In this document: positions 58,711-64,000 of the stretch, one piece after another
Layout of the letters: each line of letters opens with the position of its first letter
Numbering within the stretch: the first letter of the stretch is position 1
Assembly (NCBI RefSeq): GCF_905475395.1
Contig: NC_058341.1
Span: forward strand, 59,217,501 to 59,281,500
DNA from: Chrysoperla carnea
Lineage: Eukaryota > Arthropoda > Insecta > Neuroptera > Chrysopidae
Length of the DNA: 64,000 nt
Reading direction: 5' to 3'
The notes under the pieces: generated by a model
The model's input: the letters and a program-made list of their open reading frames with translations, nothing else
Told to the model about the DNA's origin: nothing
Databases searched by the model: none
Program-made: the position numbers and the translations under genes

Positions 58711-59340
58711 CAGGGTGGATCATTTTAATCTATAATGACTAATAGCTCGTTTTGTAGCTAAAAATAACTAAAACAAAAGCTGCAGAGTTTGATGGAGGAC
58801 ATCAGATTAGACCTAGTTCCTCGAGTTTCTTTAATAGCCAATTTAGATCATGAACGGTAAGAGATAGAATAACACTTTATATTAGAAAGTTGATCCTCAT
58901 AAAAAAAACTAACATTTTTCATTTAAACCAGTTTTTCCAAAATCGTCAGCTTTCGGAGGAAATGCGACTTAAAAATATGTTATTATTACATTTAATCGAA
59001 AGAAAACACACTAACTACAGAAAAATGCTTTAGCCAAAAGTTGTCAAGGGCAATAGAGGACATTCGCATGTGTCCATGGCTTTGACCTACTTTTTCGAAA
59101 AAAGTGTTTTAGAAAAAAAATTGTTAGTTTTTTTTATGAGGATCAACTTTTTATAATGTTATTCTATCTTTTAACGTTTAGAATCTAAATTGGCTATTGA
59201 AGCAGCCCGAAGAACTATGTCCAATCTGAAGTCTGAACATGATGTCTCCCATCAAACTATAATTTTTGTTAAAGTTATTTTTTGACTGGTTAACTACAAA
59301 ACGAGCTGTTAGCCATTATAGATTAAAATGGCCCGCCCTG
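58711..59340. repeat. Family S palindromic element, copy 3
   Basis: Ends CAGGGTGGATCATTTTAATC and (reverse complement) CAGGGCGGGCCATTTTAATC; 630 bp. Inner arms pair (AAAAAAACTAACATTTTT near 58901 with AAAATTGTTAGTTTTTTTTA near 59117). Best-preserved copy in the window. Confidence 0.8.
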
Positions 59341-59345
59341 TGTAT

Positions 59346-59616
59346 GTAATACTCCTATATGGTCAAGTTTGCATGGGACAGAATGTCCCAACATTATGGT
59401 GTCGATAATATATTATTCTCTTCCAAGAGACGTTGGCCACGATCACCGCGCATCGTGGCACGATGCGCATGCTTGTGAACTTGACCATTCTCTGAAATAT
59501 CAGTATCAGCCGCGCAAAACAAACTTAGTTACTTGGAGGATATCGAACACGAGAACTATCTATCTCACTTTATAGCGACACCTTCCACTTAGGAATTGAC
59601 CATATAGGAGTATTAC
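59346..59616. mobile_element. Inverted-repeat element next to family S copy 3
   Basis: Perfect terminal inverted repeats TGTAATACTCCTATATGGTC / GACCATATAGGAGTATTACA, flanked by TA. About 271 bp; interior is GC-rich for the window (CATCGTGGCACGATGCGCAT). It starts within a few bases of the end of family S copy 3. The frame at 59369-59575 lies inside and shows no known domain. Confidence 0.75.
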
Positions 59617-59649
59617 ATATTAGTTTATCCAAAATAATTCAAGTTTTTA

Positions 59650-61404
59650 CCGTTTTATCTTTAGTTGTTACAATTATGCACGGATTCAATATATTATTTA
59701 CAAATTCCTTTTCCACAAAATATGCAATCCTGATATTTTACATGGCAGGATTTCATTTAGTGTCATACTCTCTTGTCTTAAAAGCCATAATATTTTCGTC
59801 CGTCACATTATAATAATCATTTTACAAATTACTTGATAAAATATTCAATTATTTGTTTAAAGTGTAATGTATCAAAAAAAATTCTTTTGTTTTATGGCAG
59901 TTACGTCGTTCGTTTATCAAGTATATTATAAATGTTATTATACTTTCCTGTATTAGGTCTACATAAAATTTATATTCAAATTTTGACGTAGACCCGATAA
60001 TACAATAAGTAAAACACCTATCAAAAAAAGCCATGAAGCTTGGATGTTTAATAACCATTATCATATACAAAGTTAGCCCGAAAGGAGCGTTAAAGCTTTG
60101 TTTTGTAATATATGATCTAAAAATATTTTTATTTTGCCTTATACAAAGCTATATTGATTTTCAACAGCACGAACTGAATCACCCGAATTTAGATTCTCTA
60201 ACGAAGCAGTTCTTGTACGAATACTTCCACCATGCGTTACAATCTGTAAAAAAATAATTTTTATTAACCCTAATTATATTTTATTGTATCTAATTGTAAT
60301 CTTTCATCTAGTCTTTCTCAAATGATTTTCGACAAAAGATTACATAAAGCATTCAAAAGATTGTATGCACATTTTCAGTCTGGCTCGTTTTGGAATTATG
60401 ACTATCTCCACTTCCTTTAATTGCCAAAACAGCTAACTTTAATTGGAGTCATGATGTGGTAAATCCGAGGCATTTCTAAGTAATTATTAGAATTCGAATG
60501 TACATCAGTGTTGAACTGAATCACTTACGCCTGCGTAAATAACATCACTATCTGCTATCATAGTAAAAGTTATTTTCACAGCAGTTCAGTTTATTTACTT
60601 TAGGATCGAAGTATAGTATAAAAAAAGCTCATTTCAAACTAAAAAAAGTGTATTATACTTACTGAGTTAGAAAAAACTTCAAACATGCTTTGAAATAAAC
60701 CAAAAAACAACAAACTATTAGTAAAAGAAGTGTTTTAGGGCTTTGAGTACACGTGTAAGATTGAAATAAACGAAAAAAGAAATCTTCCATTCACAAACCA
60801 CGCTATTGGTCATACGAAAACTTCTTTCTCGGAAGTTTTGAGATCAATTTCGTTAACATTATATGAATGAAATCAAAGTCTTGGTTTAAAGCGTACTAAA
60901 AACTTGGTAATACATGCGTAATAACGAAAATAAAAATAAAAAGTTTTAATAAAAGCGTTTATTTTGTTTTTTTTTATAATAAAAAACGAATCTTGCGTTC
61001 TGACATTCATTCTAATTTACAATTTACAATGAATCTTTTTTCTTCAAAAATAAAAATTTGTACACAAAATTATACACAAAGTACATGCACTGTCTACAAT
61101 GAACATGCAGTCAGCCATAAAGAGTGCGCGCACAAAATGAGTGATGTAAGAAAAAAAAGGACTAACTGAAAGCTCATTGTAGGCAGGCAAAGCTTTAAAA
61201 TAACTACAAACGTAATCGAGATTCCCAGAATTACTAGGATTATAAGGCAAAAATAAAATGTATAAAAGCTTGGCCCTATTAAGTTAAAATTCTACCAGAC
61301 ACCTTGGAAAAAATTGTAAGGTATGTCTCGACCAGATGCGGATTATCCATGGGGAAAAGAAGGCACATGCTTACAGGCGCGAGATTACAAAGGAACGCAC
61401 GCGT
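59650..61404. other. Unannotated stretch
   Basis: Frames at 59849-60070 and 60033-60257 overlap on opposite strands and show no domain. Nothing else supported. Confidence 0.4.
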
Positions 61405-61565
61405 AGAAGTTTCACACTGTTTAGCCGTGAGGGCACAAGTTAGGTTAGAAACATTTTATAGTCGCAACACAGTCGTGTTATATATAATCGATTGCATAAT
61501 CAACACTCAATATACATGGTATTTCAACAGTTACTGAGTCAATTGTTTGTTTTCACTTGTTACAG
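61405..61565 (+). repeat. Family U repeat, 3' fragment
   Basis: CACTGTTTAGCCGTGAGGGC, GCACAAGTTAGGTTAGAAAC and GTCAATTGTTTGTTTTCACT match the ends of the copies at 12320 and 26160. Confidence 0.65.
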
Positions 61566-63797
61566 TAAATTTTCGCCTTTAAGCAATTTGATCAATTTGA
61601 ACACTAAATAAGTTCACAATAGAGCAAGTTTATTAGTAACGATGTATTCTGGTGATTTAAAAAAATGTTTTTTATTAATGTATCCATCTACGTTCTTATT
61701 TAACAACCATTGCTCGAGTCGAAAAACTGCCCCGAACAACCAACTAGATTTTAGATAAAGAAATAAAGAACTAAAGAACTTGAAACTAAAGAACTAAATA
61801 GGTCTTCATGGTTAGATTTTTATTACAAGGGACGCTAATTTATAAAACTATCTACGGGAGCAAAATTTCTTAATCCGTCTCTGGTGTCGACTTACGTCTA
61901 ACAAAAAAAAAAAATCATAAAATCGCAATCGTTTAGGCAAAATTTGGCGTCAACTCATTTTTCCATTAACTTTTATATACGCAATACATCACATAAGTGA
62001 GGAACGCACCTTTGTGAAGTAAGGAAACATTGTGAAACCACAACATATGATGTATAATTTTGAAACACAATAAATCCACAGTTTAAAAAAAATACTCATG
62101 CTCAAAATGACATCATACTTAACATATAGTTTGTACAAAATTAACTAAAATTGTTGTTCCCAATATACAGTGAGGTGTAAGTGAATATACAGTTGCAAAA
62201 ACCTATTTGATTCAATTATTGAATTATTATAAAGCAATTTCTTGTTTTAAAACGAGAAAAAGATTATTGCATTGACATGTACTGTAAAGCGTTCTTTTTT
62301 TTTTAATGATTAAGAAATAAATGTCTAATACAACTTACTGTATATCCACTTACGCTTCACTCTGTACTTGGTATAATCATGGATTTCGATTGAATTGAAA
62401 ATTTAGTTGCTCTCAGAACGATGTTTTAAAAGTATAAAGGAGACAGAAATTTTATTTAATATGGCACTTAATGGGAACCTTGAATTAGAATATACATTTT
62501 ACAAATAGAACTTGATTAACCGGTTCAATTGATATTAAAGGTCATTCGAATAATTAAGTCAAGTTGGAATAAATGTCAGCCTTATAATATTTTCACAACA
62601 AAAAACAGTGTAAATATATTAATTTCTGCTACCTAAATTATACAAAGCGTAATTTTTTTTTAAGTAGATAAATAGGATTTATTTAGTGGTGGATATAGGC
62701 TTGATATCGCCATAGGTCTCGTCCGATATGACGCCCTTTTGCACAATGTGGATGTGATTATTGAAATTAGACATCTTATTTTCAAATATTTAATATTTTC
62801 TAATGAATCTTTGCAATAGTGAGAGAGAAAAAAGTAAAATTCAATTTCACAGTTGACGTAAAATTGAATTGCGCCTTTCAAATATAAACAATTTTTTTAA
62901 ATTCGGGCGCCCCTCATAATGTTGTCGCCTTAGACCTAGATGTCACCAATCTAAACTTTAATTCGCCTCTGTCTACCTCAATATTCAATTAAGACAACTT
63001 TTAAAACACCTGCAACAACTAAATTGAATCAAAAAATTGTCAGGAAATATACAATTTTTAATTTTACGCCTCGAAATTTCAACAGGAAAAGATTTTGAAT
63101 ATTTACTAGAGTATCAAGAGAGTAAATTGAAACTGTGATTACTTATTTAAAATTAATTCTTTTAACAATTATCATCGTAACATGATTATTTTTACAGAAA
63201 ACGAAATGGCACTAAGATAAAGTTTAACATAAAAAAACATTACCGTTACTCTATGGCTTCGCCGTAGTTGGGTAAAATATATGATCTTACGTGATGATAT
63301 TAACTATTTTAACTCAAAACAGTGTTTAAGTACTTAATTAAAATGGCAGTAAAAAAATTTCATTCTTTTTATACAATAAATAATTAAAATTAAATTGAGA
63401 TAAAAAAAATTTGAGTTTCTATGTTTTTTCCTAAAGTTAATTTTACTTTATACAGAACAAAAAAATTTTCAAGTTTGATCAATTCTTAAATAAAAATTGT
63501 AATCAATGTTTAGAAAAACATGATTCTGGTCGATGTCAAAGCGTGAGAAGCAACCGTTTCTTAAAAAGCTATAAAATCATTATTTTTGACGTTAATAAAT
63601 TCATTTGAAGTATCCTGACCCAACGGCGTCAAAACGTGTATTATGTTTTAGTAAAACATTGTAATATATAGAGCTGTTCATTCGAAAGTTTGTTTATTTA
63701 ACGTACATGCAGCCTTAATACAAAGAAGCCTACTTCAATAATTAATTTTTATAACGCACGTTTGTTTCTCGGTAGGAAAGCCGAGCGTCCTTAACAA
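61566..63797. other. Unannotated AT-rich stretch
   Basis: No exon or RNA gene supported. Low-complexity A/T throughout. Confidence 0.4.
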
Positions 63798-64000
63798 ATG
63801 AATGTAAACTTGGTATGGGTACCGGTACATAGGGACATTGCAGGGAGTTGAAAGTCCAAGGAGTTTGTTTTAAATGGCACAAGGCTAACGGGCACAGACA
63901 TCAATGGTCACCCGGAAGTTCCATTTGCGATCTGCAAGCTGCTTCTAATCGAAGATATCTAAAAAACGGCCAATCTTAGATGGAGGGCGGAACGCATTTG
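63798..64000 (+). pseudogene. LINE RNase H-domain fragment, cut by window end
   Basis: Codons read VNLVWVPVHRDIAGS, then K.KEFVLNGT..., EVPFAICKLLL and RWRAER. W.PGH..I.GN..AD.LA..G followed by P...CK is the RNase H end of non-LTR retrotransposons. Two in-frame stops (TGA after AGS, TAA after EDI) show it is dead. Continues beyond the window. Confidence 0.75.

Overview
The window is AT-rich eukaryotic nuclear DNA from an insect; I cannot fix the order. Evidence: genes are split by GT-AG introns, there is a tandem array of insect-type gustatory receptor (GR) genes, and the repeats are typical of insects (Helitrons, hAT elements, LINE fragments, a tRNA-derived SINE, many fold-back elements). 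Nothing looks bacterial: no operons, no Shine-Dalgarno context, no CRISPR.

Only four host genes can be supported. (1) Three tandem minus-strand GR paralogues, GR-A (33407-38045), GR-B (38606-42136) and GR-C (43712-49468). Each has four coding exons of exactly 427, 596, 90 and 51 nt in the same phases and predicts an uninterrupted 387-residue protein ending in a variant of the GR signature (S-Y-V-I-I-V-W-Q-Y-S). Each has a related AT-rich block upstream of its start codon. (2) A complete plus-strand RAD1 gene (53284-55371, four exons, 273 residues), a subunit of the 9-1-1 DNA-damage checkpoint clamp.

Layout: 1-32.5 kb is gene-poor and filled with repeats: two copies of a 600-bp palindromic element, a complete Helitron, three families of about 500-bp elements ending in TTAA, a fold-back element with 328-bp arms, several large palindromes, a SINE and microsatellites. 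A decayed hAT transposase fragment sits at 32.6-33.1 kb. The GR array covers 33.4-49.5 kb; most of its length is mobile DNA in introns, different in each paralogue. 50-53 kb is unannotated, RAD1 is at 53.3-55.4 kb, and 55.4-64 kb is repeats again, ending in a LINE RNase H fragment cut by the window edge.

The most informative feature is the GR array read as an insertion record. Exon lengths are frozen while introns differ by unrelated insertions. Some insertions can be removed on paper to the base using target-site duplications: subtracting a 591-bp hAT element and its 8-bp duplication from intron 3 of GR-A leaves 68 nt, the size of that intron in GR-B. A TA-flanked 475-bp element lies between GR-B and its conserved upstream block. 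A patchwork of identical and diverged stretches between GR-A and GR-B suggests gene conversion.
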